64,000 bases of DNA from Roseateles_E sp005503085. GTDB taxonomy: Bacteria; Pseudomonadota; Gammaproteobacteria; Burkholderiales; Burkholderiaceae_C. Below the pieces are notes generated by a model. It was not told where the DNA came from. It was given only the letters and a program-made list of their open reading frames with translations, and ran no database searches. Positions 18,898 through 27,833 of this stretch are shown piece by piece. The stretch lies in contig NZ_JAQOWX010000010.1 in assembly GCF_028462495.1 (NCBI RefSeq), positions 14,183 through 78,182 of the forward strand, in the 5' to 3' direction. Made by a program: the position numbers and the translations under genes. Every line of letters begins with the position of its first letter. Position 1 is the first letter of the stretch.

Positions 18898-18911
18898 TTG
18901 ATCGAGATCAA
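18898..18911. promoter_or_regulatory. FNR/ANR-type box upstream of chemoreceptor
   Basis: The sequence TTGAT-CGAG-ATCAA is a perfect match to the FNR consensus TTGAT-N4-ATCAA. It lies in the 312-bp gap (18871-19182) between the Bug gene and the chemoreceptor gene, 272 bp before the chemoreceptor ATG. A weak -10-like TGATAG sits at 18931-18936, close to where a class II FNR promoter would need it. If used, the transcript would have a leader of roughly 240 nt. Apart from this box I see nothing notable in the gap. Confidence 0.45.
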
Positions 18912-19182
18912 GCCACGAGATCCGGGTTTCTGATAGCTCGGCGCCCCCGGGGCGGGGCGATTGCCGTACATTGCGCCCTTGCCCGATCGGGCGAGTGCGA
19001 TGCGCGGACCGCGCCTCTCTTCCAAGCACCAGCGCCAGCCGCATAGACAAGGCGAGCACGCCCTCAGGGCTCGTTCTGCGGCATGGCACCGATCCCCATG
19101 CATAGACCCCGCTGAGCCCACCCGGCTGCAGCGAGAGCCGCGCGTGCGCATCGCAATGCCTGGCTCGCCACCGAAGAGCATC

Positions 19183-21129
19183 ATGAGAATCGACAACTCC
19201 GACCCCCGTGCAGCGACCCTGGGCTACGCCAGCGTGGCGCGCCGCGTCTCGCTGATCACCTGCCTGGGCATCGCCACCCTGCTGATCGCCATCTGCGCCC
19301 TGATCTCCTGGCTGCTGACCGAGCAGGCGCGCCAGCGCAGCGTTGACTACATGGCCAGCGAGGCCGCCGCCGTCGCGCGGGTAGCCGATGCGCTGGACCG
19401 CACCGCCCGTCAATCGGCCGACCGGCTCTACGCGGTGCTGGCCGCCGAGCTGACCGGCAGCTTCGCGCTGCAAGGCGAGGCCGAGCTGACGCACGAGGGC
19501 CAGGCCCTGGCCGGCGAGTTGGGTCTGGTGGATCGCTTCAGCGCCAAGACCGGTGGCGTGGCCACCATCTTCGCGCGCAAGGGCGAGGACTTCATGCGCA
19601 TCACCACCTCGCTGACCAAGCAGGATGGCTCGCGCGCGATGGGCACGCTGCTGGGCAGCCAGCATCCGGCCTTCGCCAAGATGATGGCCGGCGGCAGCTA
19701 TGTCGGCCCGGCCACGCTGTTCGGTGTGCCCTTCATGACGCGCTACCAGGCCATCAAGGACGCCCAGGGCCAGGTGGTCGGCATCCTCTTCGTCGGCTTC
19801 GATATGCGCGGCCTGCAGCAGGAGCTGGTGGCGATGGCCCAGGCCGTGAAGCTCTACGAGAGCGGCGGCCTCTACATCATCGACCCGGCCAAGTCGGCCG
19901 CCGACGCCTATCTGCGCGCCCATCCGAGCGCCCAGGGCAAGAAGCTGGCCGAGCTGTTGCCGGATGGTGCCGAACGCCTGCTGAAAGCGCTGGCCGAGGC
20001 GCCCAAGGGCCTGCTCAGCGAGGCCCCGGCCCTGTACAACGACAAGCATGACGACGCTTTCGCGGTGGCGCAGCGCAGCGAGGGCACCGGCTGGTGGGTG
20101 GTGCCCGAGGCCTCGCAATCGACCGCGCTGGCCGCGCACTACCGTTCGCTGCAGGCCTTGTGGGGCCTGATGATGCTGGCCGTGCTGGTGCTGGGCCTGG
20201 GCATCACCGCGCTGCTGCGCCGCTGGGTGGGCCAGCCGCTGGAAGCGCTGAACGGCGCGGTGCAAGCGATTGCCGACGGTGATCTGACTCAGCCGGTCGG
20301 TGTCGCACGCCGCGACGATATCGGCGCGCTAGCGACCGGCGTGGAAACCATGCGCCAGCAGCTCGCGGGCACGATTGCCGAGGTCTCGCGCGCCAGCGAC
20401 CAGATCGGTCTGGCCAGCGCCGAGGTGGCGGCCGGCAGCCGCGATCTGTCGCAGCGCACCGAGCAGTCGGCCAGCCGCCTGCAGGAGACGGCCGGCGCGA
20501 TGGAAGAGCTGTCCGGCTCGATGAGCCAGACGGCGGCCGCCGCCGAGCAGGCGCATCAGTTCGTCGGCGCGTCCGACCAGGCGGCCGAGCATGGCGGCCA
20601 GGTGGTGGCGCAGGTGGTGCAGACCATGGAGCAGATCCGCGGCGCCAGCGCCCAAATCGCCGAGATCACCGGCACCATCGACTCGATCGCCTTCCAGACC
20701 AATATCCTGGCGCTGAACGCCGCCGTCGAGGCGGCCCGCGCCGGCGAGCAGGGGCGCGGCTTCGCGGTGGTGGCCAGCGAGGTGCGGGTGCTGGCGCAGC
20801 GCAGCGCCGAAGCGGCCAAGCAGATCCGCAGCCTGATCAGCAGCAGCGGCGAGAAGGTCGAGTCCGGTGCCCGCCTGGTCGGCGAGGCCGGCACGGCGAT
20901 GCAGGAGATCCTGGGCAGCGTCAAGCGCGTGGCCGGCATCATCGGTGAGATCTCGACCGCCGCCCGCGAGCAGGCCATCGGCGTGGGCCAGATCAACGCG
21001 GCCGTGGCCGATCTGGATCAGGGCACGCAGCAAAACGCGGCCCTGGTGGAGCAGAGCACGGCCGCCGCCGAGAGCCTGCAGGAGCAGGCCGACAAGCTCG
21101 TGCAGCAGGTCGGCCGTTTTCGCGTCTGA
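19183..21129 (+). CDS. Methyl-accepting chemotaxis protein with Cache-type sensor
   Basis: A 648-residue chemoreceptor. The start is taken at the ATG at 19183 (MRIDNSDPRAATLG); an in-frame ATG lies 27 nt upstream. It has a first membrane span at about residues 20-45, a periplasmic Cache3/Cache2-like sensor (about 46-320, with GGVATIFARKGEDFMRI and VVGILFVGFD), a second span (about 327-347), a HAMP domain and the cytoplasmic signalling domain with hairpin tip EITGTIDSIAFQTNILALNA. It ends VGRFRV without a CheR-binding pentapeptide. The gene is convergent with the DUF3683 gene. The ligand is unknown; the upstream FNR-type box suggests low-oxygen control. Confidence 0.92.
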   Translation: MRIDNSDPRAATLGYASVARRVSLITCLGIATLLIAICALISWLLTEQARQRSVDYMASEAAAVARVADALDRTARQSADRLYAVLAAELTGSFALQGEAELTHEGQALAGELGLVDRFSAKTGGVATIFARKGEDFMRITTSLTKQDGSRAMGTLLGSQHPAFAKMMAGGSYVGPATLFGVPFMTRYQAIKDAQGQVVGILFVGFDMRGLQQELVAMAQAVKLYESGGLYIIDPAKSAADAYLRAHPSAQGKKLAELLPDGAERLLKALAEAPKGLLSEAPALYNDKHDDAFAVAQRSEGTGWWVVPEASQSTALAAHYRSLQALWGLMMLAVLVLGLGITALLRRWVGQPLEALNGAVQAIADGDLTQPVGVARRDDIGALATGVETMRQQLAGTIAEVSRASDQIGLASAEVAAGSRDLSQRTEQSASRLQETAGAMEELSGSMSQTAAAAEQAHQFVGASDQAAEHGGQVVAQVVQTMEQIRGASAQIAEITGTIDSIAFQTNILALNAAVEAARAGEQGRGFAVVASEVRVLAQRSAEAAKQIRSLISSSGEKVESGARLVGEAGTAMQEILGSVKRVAGIIGEISTAAREQAIGVGQINAAVADLDQGTQQNAALVEQSTAAAESLQEQADKLVQQVGRFRV

Positions 21130-21141
21130 TCAGCCGCCCGT

Positions 21142-24100
21142 TCAGACCAACACGCGCTCGATGCCGCCGGCGTTGGCCTTGGCCACGTACTCCGGCATCC
21201 AGTCCTTGCCGAGGATCTGGTTGGCCATCTCGACGACGATGTAGTCAGCTTCCAGCAGGCCGTTCTGCAGGTCGCCGCCATAACGGCTCAGGCCCTGCAG
21301 GCAGCTCGGGCAGGAGGTCAGGATCTTCAGGTTCTCGGCAGCCGCGACCTTGCCGCTCTCACGCAACTGGGTCTCGGTCTTGCGCAGCTCCTCCTCCTTG
21401 CGGAAGCGGATCTGGGTCGAGATGTCGGGACGAGTGACACCCAGCGTGCCACTCTCGCCGCAGCAGCGCTCGCTCTTGACCACCTCGGCGCCGACCAGGG
21501 CCTTGACCGTCTTCATCGGGTCCTGCAGCTTCATCGGGCTGTGGCAGGGGTCGTGGTAGAGGAAGGCCTGCTTGCTGTCGAGTGTGATGCCCTTCTCCAG
21601 CAGGTATTCGTGGATGTCGATGATGCGGCAGCCCGGGAAGATGTCCTCGAACTTATAGCCCTGGAGCTGGTCATAGCAGGTGCCGCAGCTCACCACCACG
21701 GTCTTGATGTCCAGGTAGTTCAGCGTGTTGGCGACGCGGTGGAACAGCACCCGGTTGTCGGTGATGATCTTCTCGGCCTTGTCGAACTGGCCCGAGCCGC
21801 GCTGCGGGTAGCCGCAGCACAAATAGCCCGGCGGCAGCACGGTCTGCACCCCGGCATGCCAGAGCATGGCCTGGGTCGCCAGGCCCACCTGGCTGAACAG
21901 GCGCTCCGAGCCGCAGCCCGGGAAATAGAACACCGCCTCGGTCTCGGCCGTCGTCGCCTTGGGGTTGCGGATGATGGGGACGTAGTCCTTGTCTTCGATA
22001 TCCAGCAGCGCCCGCGCGGTCTTCTTCGGCAGGCCGCCCGGCAGCTTCTTGTTGATGAAGTGGATCACCTGCTCCTTGATCGGCGCGGCACCCAGGGTCG
22101 CGCGCGGCGCGGCGGTCTGCTTCTTCGCAAAAGTCTTCAGCAGGTCGTGGGCCAGGCGCTGGGCCTTGAAGCCCACGCCCACCATCGCGCTGCGTGCCAG
22201 CTTGATGGTCTCGGGATTGGTGGCATTGAGCATCAGCATCGCGGCGGCATTGCCGGGGCGCCAGCTCTTCTGGCCCATCTTGCGCAAGAGATTGCGCATA
22301 TTCATCGTCACATCGCCGAAGTCGATCTTGACCGGGCAGGGATTCGCGCATTTGTGGCAGACCGTGCAATGGTCGGCCACATCCTCGAACTCCTGCCAGT
22401 GCTTGATCGAGACGCCGCGGCGGGTCTGCTCCTCGTAGAGGAAGGCCTCGACCAAGAGCGAGGTCGCCAGGATCTTGTTGCGCGGGCTGTAGAGCAGATT
22501 GGCGCGCGGCACATGAGTCGCGCAGACCGGCTTGCACTTGCCGCAGCGCAGGCAGTCCTTGACGCTGTCGGCGATCGCACCGATATCGCTCTGCTGCATG
22601 ATCAGCGACTCATGGCCCATCAGCCCGAAGCTCGGGGTGTAGGCATTGGTCAGATCGGCATAGGTGGTCAGCGACTCGGGGCCGCCCAGGCGCAAGAGCT
22701 TGCCTTTGTTGAAGCGGCCCTCGGGGTCAATCCTTGCCTTGTAGTCGGCAAAGGGCGCCAGCTCGGCGTCGCTGAGGAACTCCAGCTTGGTGATGCCGAT
22801 GCCGTGCTCGCCCGAGATCACGCCGTCCAGGCTGCGTGCCAGCTTCATGATGCGGGCGACGGCTTCGTGCGCCGTCTGCAGCATCTGGTAGTTGTCGGAG
22901 TTGACCGGGATATTGGTGTGCACATTGCCGTCGCCGGCATGCATGTGCAGCGCCACCCAGACCCGGCCGCGCAGCACTTCCTTGTGGATGCGTTTGCATT
23001 CGTCCAGGATCTGCGCGAAGGCGCCGCCGCTGAAGATGTCCTGCAGCGGTTTGAAGATCTGGGTCTTCCACGAGGCCCGCAGGCTGTGGTCCTGCAGCTG
23101 GTCGAAGAAGCTGCGTTCCTCGCCACGGGCTATATCCAGCTCCTGCATCCACTGCTGCCACTGCGCCCGCACCTCGGCCAGCAGGCTCAGCGCCTGCGCG
23201 ACGCGGTCGCCGAGCAACTCGGCGCTGGGGATCTCGCTGGCATCGTCGGTCTTGCCCAGCGGCAGATTGCCGCGCTCGAAAAAGGCCTGCAGCTCGTCCA
23301 CCAGGGCCAGCTTGTTGCGCAGCGAGAGCTCGATATTGATGCGCTCGATGCCCAGCGTGTACTCGCCCATGCGCGGCAAGGGGATCACGACGTCCTCGTT
23401 CACCTTGAAGGCATTGGTGTGCTTGGAGATCGCGGCGGTGCGCTTGCGGTCCAGCCAGAACTTCTTGCGCGCATCGGCGCTGATCGCGACAAAGCCCTCG
23501 CCGCTGCGGCCGTTGGCCAGGCGCACCACCTCGGAGGTCGCCCGCGCTACCGCATCGGCGTCTTCGCCGACGATGTCGCCGACCAGCACCATCTTGGGCA
23601 GGCCGCCGCGCTTGCTCTTGGTGGCGTAACCCACCGCCTTCAGATAGCGGTCGTCCAAATGCTCCAGGCCCGCAAGAATGGCGCCGCCGGGCTTTTGCGC
23701 CTCGGCAAACATGAAGTCGCGGATCTCGACGATGGAGGGCACGCAGTCCTTCGGGTTGCCGAAGAACTCCAGGCAGACGGTGCGCACATGGGCGGGCATC
23801 TTATGCACGACCCAGCGGGCGCTGGTGATCAGGCCGTCGCAGCCCTCTTTCTGGATGCCGGGCAGGCCGGCCAGGAACTTGTCGGTAACGTCCTTGCCCA
23901 GGCCCTCCTTGCGGAAGGTGCGGCCAGGGATGTTGAGAACCTCGGTGCGCTCGAGCTTCTTGCCGCTGGCATCGAAATAGCGCAGCTCGAAGCTGGCCGT
24001 CTCCACATCATGGATCTTGCCCAGGTTGTGGTTGAGCCGGATGACCTCCAGCCACTTCGCCTCGGGCGTGACCATGCGCCAGCTGGCCAGATTGTCCAGT

Positions 24101-25062
24101 GCCGTGCCCCACAGCACGGCCTTCTTGCCGCCGGCATTCATCGCCACATTGCCGCCGACGCAGCTGGCCTCGGCCGACGTGGGATCGACCGCGAACACAT
24201 AGCCATGCTGCTCGGCCAGGTCGGCCACGCGCTGGGTGACGACGCCGGCCTCGCTCCAGATCGTCGCGACCGGCTTGTCGACGCCGGGCAGCGCCATCAC
24301 CTCGACGCCGCGCAGCGCTTCAAGCTTCTCGGTATTGATGACCGCGCTGTTCCATACCAGCGGCACGGCGCCGCCGGTATAGCCGGTGCCGCCGCCGCGC
24401 GGGATGATGGTCAGGCCCAGCTCGATGCAGCCCTTGACCAGATGGGCCATCTCGGCCTCGGTATCCGGGGTCAGCACGACAAAGGGGTACTCGACCCGCC
24501 AGTCGGTCGCGTCGGTCACATGCGAGACGCGCGACAGGCCGTCGAACTTGATATTGTCCTTGGCGGTGCGCTTGCCCAGCAGGCGAGTGGCGCGCCGGCG
24601 CAGCTCGGCCACCTCGTCGAACTGGCTGGAGAACTGCTGCACCGCCCGGCGCGCCGCCGCCAGCAGCTCGCCCACCGAGGCGTCGCGCTGAGGGTCGCTG
24701 GCCGGGTCGCGGCGCTTCTCGACCTCGTGCAGCCGGTGGTTCAGCGCTTCGATCAACTGGCCCCGGCGCTTCGGGTTGTCCAACAGGTCGTCCTGCAGAT
24801 AGGGGTTGCGCTGCACCACCCAGATATCGCCCAGCACCTCGTACAGCATCCGGGCCGAGCGGCCGGTGCGGCGTTCCTCGCGCAGCCGGTTCAACAGCTC
24901 CCAGGCACGCGTGCCCAGCAGACGGATGACGATCTCGCGGTCGGAGAAGGAGGTGTAGTTGTAGGGAATCTCGCGCAGCCGGGCGGCGTGCGGGGCGTCC
25001 TCATGCCCGGCGGCGGCGGTGTGGGTCGGGTCGACAGGCATCAGCGGATGCGGTGCATTCAT
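21142..25062 (-). CDS. Large FAD-linked/Fe-S oxidoreductase with DUF3683 (D-lactate dehydrogenase-like)
   Basis: About 1306 residues from the ATG at 25062 (MNAPHPLMPVD); an in-frame ATG lies about 90 nt upstream. An N-terminal DUF3683 domain (about 35-150) is followed by an FAD-binding PCMH domain with TSAEASCVGGNVAMNAGG and a FAD-oxidase C-terminal domain (HAGDGNVHTNIPV, SGEHGIGITKLEFL). Two 4Fe-4S clusters follow (CLRCGKCKPVC and CTVCHKCANPC), then two CCG domains (GCGSERL, CCGYPQRGSG, RCCGESGTLG). Such proteins oxidise D-2-hydroxy acids such as D-lactate and feed the quinone pool through the Fe-S part. The substrate is inferred from the family. It is intact and convergent with the chemoreceptor gene. 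Confidence 0.88.
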   Translation of the reverse strand: MNAPHPLMPVDPTHTAAAGHEDAPHAARLREIPYNYTSFSDREIVIRLLGTRAWELLNRLREERRTGRSARMLYEVLGDIWVVQRNPYLQDDLLDNPKRRGQLIEALNHRLHEVEKRRDPASDPQRDASVGELLAAARRAVQQFSSQFDEVAELRRRATRLLGKRTAKDNIKFDGLSRVSHVTDATDWRVEYPFVVLTPDTEAEMAHLVKGCIELGLTIIPRGGGTGYTGGAVPLVWNSAVINTEKLEALRGVEVMALPGVDKPVATIWSEAGVVTQRVADLAEQHGYVFAVDPTSAEASCVGGNVAMNAGGKKAVLWGTALDNLASWRMVTPEAKWLEVIRLNHNLGKIHDVETASFELRYFDASGKKLERTEVLNIPGRTFRKEGLGKDVTDKFLAGLPGIQKEGCDGLITSARWVVHKMPAHVRTVCLEFFGNPKDCVPSIVEIRDFMFAEAQKPGGAILAGLEHLDDRYLKAVGYATKSKRGGLPKMVLVGDIVGEDADAVARATSEVVRLANGRSGEGFVAISADARKKFWLDRKRTAAISKHTNAFKVNEDVVIPLPRMGEYTLGIERINIELSLRNKLALVDELQAFFERGNLPLGKTDDASEIPSAELLGDRVAQALSLLAEVRAQWQQWMQELDIARGEERSFFDQLQDHSLRASWKTQIFKPLQDIFSGGAFAQILDECKRIHKEVLRGRVWVALHMHAGDGNVHTNIPVNSDNYQMLQTAHEAVARIMKLARSLDGVISGEHGIGITKLEFLSDAELAPFADYKARIDPEGRFNKGKLLRLGGPESLTTYADLTNAYTPSFGLMGHESLIMQQSDIGAIADSVKDCLRCGKCKPVCATHVPRANLLYSPRNKILATSLLVEAFLYEEQTRRGVSIKHWQEFEDVADHCTVCHKCANPCPVKIDFGDVTMNMRNLLRKMGQKSWRPGNAAAMLMLNATNPETIKLARSAMVGVGFKAQRLAHDLLKTFAKKQTAAPRATLGAAPIKEQVIHFINKKLPGGLPKKTARALLDIEDKDYVPIIRNPKATTAETEAVFYFPGCGSERLFSQVGLATQAMLWHAGVQTVLPPGYLCCGYPQRGSGQFDKAEKIITDNRVLFHRVANTLNYLDIKTVVVSCGTCYDQLQGYKFEDIFPGCRIIDIHEYLLEKGITLDSKQAFLYHDPCHSPMKLQDPMKTVKALVGAEVVKSERCCGESGTLGVTRPDISTQIRFRKEEELRKTETQLRESGKVAAAENLKILTSCPSCLQGLSRYGGDLQNGLLEADYIVVEMANQILGKDWMPEYVAKANAGGIERVLV

Positions 25063-25560
25063 GGCGGCCAGGCGCTTGCGCACCCTTGGTTGGCCGGGCA
25101 GCCGGTCAAGACGGAACACCCGGCGAAAGCTGGAAATCTCTCGTTCGATCTGCATCGACGCGCCGGGCTTGTGACCTGCTGGCGGGGATGCGGGCGGCAG
25201 CCTCATCAGGTGCGCACACCGGCATGACACCGGCAGCCAACCCCACTCGCGTCGGGTCCGTGATCCTACCGCAGTGCAACATGCCCGCCCTGCGCACGGC
25301 CGAGAGCCCCTGCCGGGCAGACCTGTTTGGGGCGGATTGGGCAGGCGGCTGTGGCGCGCACACCAATGACAGCGCACCAAATTACAACGCCGGCGCCGTG
25401 TTCAGGCGCATCGGGCACCACATCCGGGCCAGGCCCTATTGCCCGCACGCAATGAGCATGTCACAACACGGATGTCACAATTGACACATAAGCTTATTGG
25501 CTCATGCTGTGATCCAGATGATCCACACCAGCCCTGTCAAATAACGGAGCATCCAAGACA
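25063..25560. promoter_or_regulatory. Divergent region between DUF3683 gene and ugp operon
   Basis: A 498-bp non-coding region from which the DUF3683 gene (minus) and ugpB (plus) diverge. The ugpB side is AT-richer and holds a TTGACA -35-like hexamer at 25481-25486, within the palindrome described separately. No strong -10 is seen at standard spacing. The rest shows short open frames but no recognisable gene. Confidence 0.5.
25473..25486. promoter_or_regulatory. Putative operator palindrome overlapping ugp -35
   Basis: TGTCA-CAAT-TGACA is a perfect inverted repeat lying 74 bp before the ugpB ATG and overlapping the -35-like TTGACA. A further TGTCAC is found at 25459-25464. The placement fits a repressor site. 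The regulator is unknown. The TGTCAC repeats are 14 bp apart, which does not fit the 11-bp spacing of a Pho box. Confidence 0.35.
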
Positions 25561-26865
25561 ATGAAAGCACAACACCTCGTCGCCGCGCTGCTGGCCGCCG
25601 GCATCGCGTCCAGCGCCCAGGCACAAACCGAAGTCCAGTGGTGGCATTCCATGGGCGGCGCCCTGGGCGACTGGGTCAATGACCTCGCCAAGGACTTCAA
25701 CGCCAGCCAAAAAGACTACAAGATCGTGCCCACCTTCAAGGGCAGCTATGACGAGTCGATGACGGCCGCGATCGCCGCCTTCCGCGCCGGCAATGCGCCG
25801 CACATCCTGCAGGTCTTCGAGGTCGGCACGGCCACGATGATGGCCAGCAAGGGCGCCGTCGTGCCGGTGGGCGAAGTGATGAAGAAGGCCGGCGTCAGCT
25901 TCGATCCGGGCGCCTATGTGCCTGCCGTGGCTGGCTACTACACGGCCCCCAACGGCCAGATGCTGAGCTTCCCCTTCAACAGCTCGACCACCGTGCTGCA
26001 CTACAACAAGGACGCTCTGAAGGCCGCCGGCGTGAACCCCGACCAGCCGCCCAAGACCTGGTCCGAAGTGGCCCTGGTGGCTGCCAAGCTCAAGGCCAGC
26101 GGCCACAAGTGCCCGTTCACCACCAGCTGGCAGAGCTGGACCCAGCTGGAGAGCTTCTCGGCCTGGCATAACGTCGAGTTCGCGACCAAGGGCAATGGCT
26201 TCGGTGGCGTAGACACGCGCCTGACTTTCAACTCGCCGCTGCATGTGCGCCATATCGAGAATATGGCCAATATGGCAAAGCAAGGCCTGTTCGTCTATAA
26301 GGGCCGCGGCAATGCGGCCGACGCGACCTATGTGTCGGGCGAGTGCGCGATGACCACCGGTTCCTCGGCGCTGTACGGCAATACCAAGCGCAATGCCAAG
26401 TTCGCCTTCGGCATCTCCAGCCTGCCCTATTACCACGATGTGGCCGGCGCGCCGCAAAACACCGTGATCGGCGGCGCCAGCCTGTGGGTGATGTCGGGCA
26501 AGAAGGCCGAGGAGTACAAGGGCGTGGCCCAGTTCTTCGCCTTCCTCTCCAAGCCCGAGGAGGCAGCCAAGAGCCATCAGCGCACCGGTTACCTGCCGCT
26601 GACCAAGGCCTCCTACGACATGACCGAGAAGAGTGGCTTCTACAAGGCCAACCCTGGCACCGATGTGTCGGTCGAGCAGATGATTCGCAAGACCACCGAC
26701 AAGTCGCGCGGCATTCGCCTGGGTAACTTCGTCCAAATTCGCACCATCATCGACGAGGAAATGGAACAGGTCTGGGGCGGCAAGAAGAGCGCCAAGGAAG
26801 GCCTGGACGCTGCGGTCAAGCGCGGCAACGAGCAGCTGGAGCGCTTCCAGAAAGCCAATAAGTAA
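25561..26865 (+). CDS. ugpB: sn-Glycerol-3-phosphate ABC transporter, substrate-binding protein
   Basis: A 434-residue periplasmic protein with signal peptide MKAQHLVAALLAAGIASSAQ and cleavage after AQAQ. The mature part begins TEVQWWHSMGGALGDWVNDL, the hallmark start of UgpB, and contains the family strings GSYDESMTAAIAAFRAG and AKQGLFVYKGRGNAAD. It captures glycerol-3-phosphate or its diesters for uptake. It is the first gene of ugpBAECQ. A long GC-rich hairpin lies between it and ugpA and may lower downstream expression relative to the binding protein. Confidence 0.95.
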   Translation: MKAQHLVAALLAAGIASSAQAQTEVQWWHSMGGALGDWVNDLAKDFNASQKDYKIVPTFKGSYDESMTAAIAAFRAGNAPHILQVFEVGTATMMASKGAVVPVGEVMKKAGVSFDPGAYVPAVAGYYTAPNGQMLSFPFNSSTTVLHYNKDALKAAGVNPDQPPKTWSEVALVAAKLKASGHKCPFTTSWQSWTQLESFSAWHNVEFATKGNGFGGVDTRLTFNSPLHVRHIENMANMAKQGLFVYKGRGNAADATYVSGECAMTTGSSALYGNTKRNAKFAFGISSLPYYHDVAGAPQNTVIGGASLWVMSGKKAEEYKGVAQFFAFLSKPEEAAKSHQRTGYLPLTKASYDMTEKSGFYKANPGTDVSVEQMIRKTTDKSRGIRLGNFVQIRTIIDEEMEQVWGGKKSAKEGLDAAVKRGNEQLERFQKANK

Positions 26866-26888
26866 GCCCCTGGGCTGAGAAAAAACGA

Positions 26889-26919
26889 CCCGCCGCCCTG
26901 GCCTGACCGGGGCGGCGGG
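26889..26919 (+). terminator. Hairpin between ugpB and ugpA (attenuator-like)
   Basis: A perfect 10-bp stem CCCGCCGCCC/GGGCGGCGGG with an 11-nt loop, located 23 nt after the ugpB stop and followed by ATGATGTTTTT. It could act as a partial terminator or as a 3' stabiliser of the ugpB message, as is common after binding-protein genes. The T-run is displaced by 6 nt, so full termination is unlikely. Confidence 0.55.
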
Positions 26920-26944
26920 ATGATGTTTTTGGGAAGGGACACCA

Positions 26945-27832
26945 ATGTCCGTAGAGAAACGCGTGCTTTTCAAATCGGGATGGCTGCCCTGGGTGCTGAT
27001 CGCGCCTCAGTTCATCGTCATCACCGTGTTCTTTTTCTGGCCCGCAGGCCAGGCACTGCTGCAATCGCTGCAGCAGCAAGATGCCTTCGGCATGTCCACC
27101 GAATGGGTAGGACTGCAGAACTTCCGCCAGCTCTTCAGTGACGAGAGCTATCTGGCCTCATTCAAGATCACCGCCCTTTTCTCCGCGCTGGTAGCCGTCT
27201 GTGGTCTGGCCATCGCGCTGCTTCTGGCCGTGATGGCTGATCGCGTGATCAAGGGCGCGATGGCCTACAAGACGCTGCTGATCTGGCCCTATGCCGTGGC
27301 GCCGGCGGTCGCGGGCGTGCTGTGGCTGTTCATGTTCGCGCCGTCAATCGGTGTGGTCTCCTACATGCTGCAAGCCGCCGGCATGGACTGGAACCATCTG
27401 CTCAACGGCAACCATGCCATGACGCTGATCGTGGTCGCCGCGGTCTGGAAGCAGATCTCCTACAACTTCCTGTTCTTCCTCGCTGGCCTGCAGTCGATCC
27501 CGAAATCGCTGATCGAGGCGGCGGCCATCGATGGTGCCAGCCCCTGGCGGCGCTTCTGGACGATTGTGTTCCCGCTGCTCTCGCCGACCACCTTCTTCCT
27601 GCTGGTGATCAACGTTGTCTACGCCTTCTTCGACACCTTCGCCATCGTCGACGCGACCACCCATGGTGGTCCCGGCAAGGACACGTCCATCCTGGTCTAC
27701 AAGGTCTACTACGATGGCTTCAAGGCCATGGACCTGGGCGGCTCGGCCGCGCAATCGGTGGTGCTGATGGTGGTGGTGATCGCGCTCACCGTGCTGCAGT
27801 TCCGTTTTGTCGAGAAGAAAGTGCAGTACTGA
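26945..27832 (+). CDS. ugpA: sn-Glycerol-3-phosphate ABC transporter permease UgpA
   Basis: A 295-residue inner-membrane permease with six spans (first at about 16-38). The EAA loop EAAAIDGASPWRRFWTIVFP, before the last spans, docks the ATPase. It forms a heterodimer with UgpE, whose gene starts 1 nt after this stop. The start MSVEKRVLFKSGWLPW matches the family. Length is normal. Confidence 0.94.
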   Translation: MSVEKRVLFKSGWLPWVLIAPQFIVITVFFFWPAGQALLQSLQQQDAFGMSTEWVGLQNFRQLFSDESYLASFKITALFSALVAVCGLAIALLLAVMADRVIKGAMAYKTLLIWPYAVAPAVAGVLWLFMFAPSIGVVSYMLQAAGMDWNHLLNGNHAMTLIVVAAVWKQISYNFLFFLAGLQSIPKSLIEAAAIDGASPWRRFWTIVFPLLSPTTFFLLVINVVYAFFDTFAIVDATTHGGPGKDTSILVYKVYYDGFKAMDLGGSAAQSVVLMVVVIALTVLQFRFVEKKVQY

Positions 27833-27833
27833 T

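Noticed and set aside
17782..20265. An 827-codon open frame on the minus strand
   Set aside because: It covers the opposite strand of the Bug and chemoreceptor genes and has no family features.
21541..25227. A 1228-codon open frame on the plus strand
   Set aside because: Antisense to the DUF3683 oxidoreductase, which has FAD, Fe-S and CCG motifs in its own frame. No recognisable family in the antisense translation.
25459..25486. Pho box before ugpB
   Set aside because: TGTCAC repeats start 14 bp apart instead of 11, and the second pair is inverted rather than direct.
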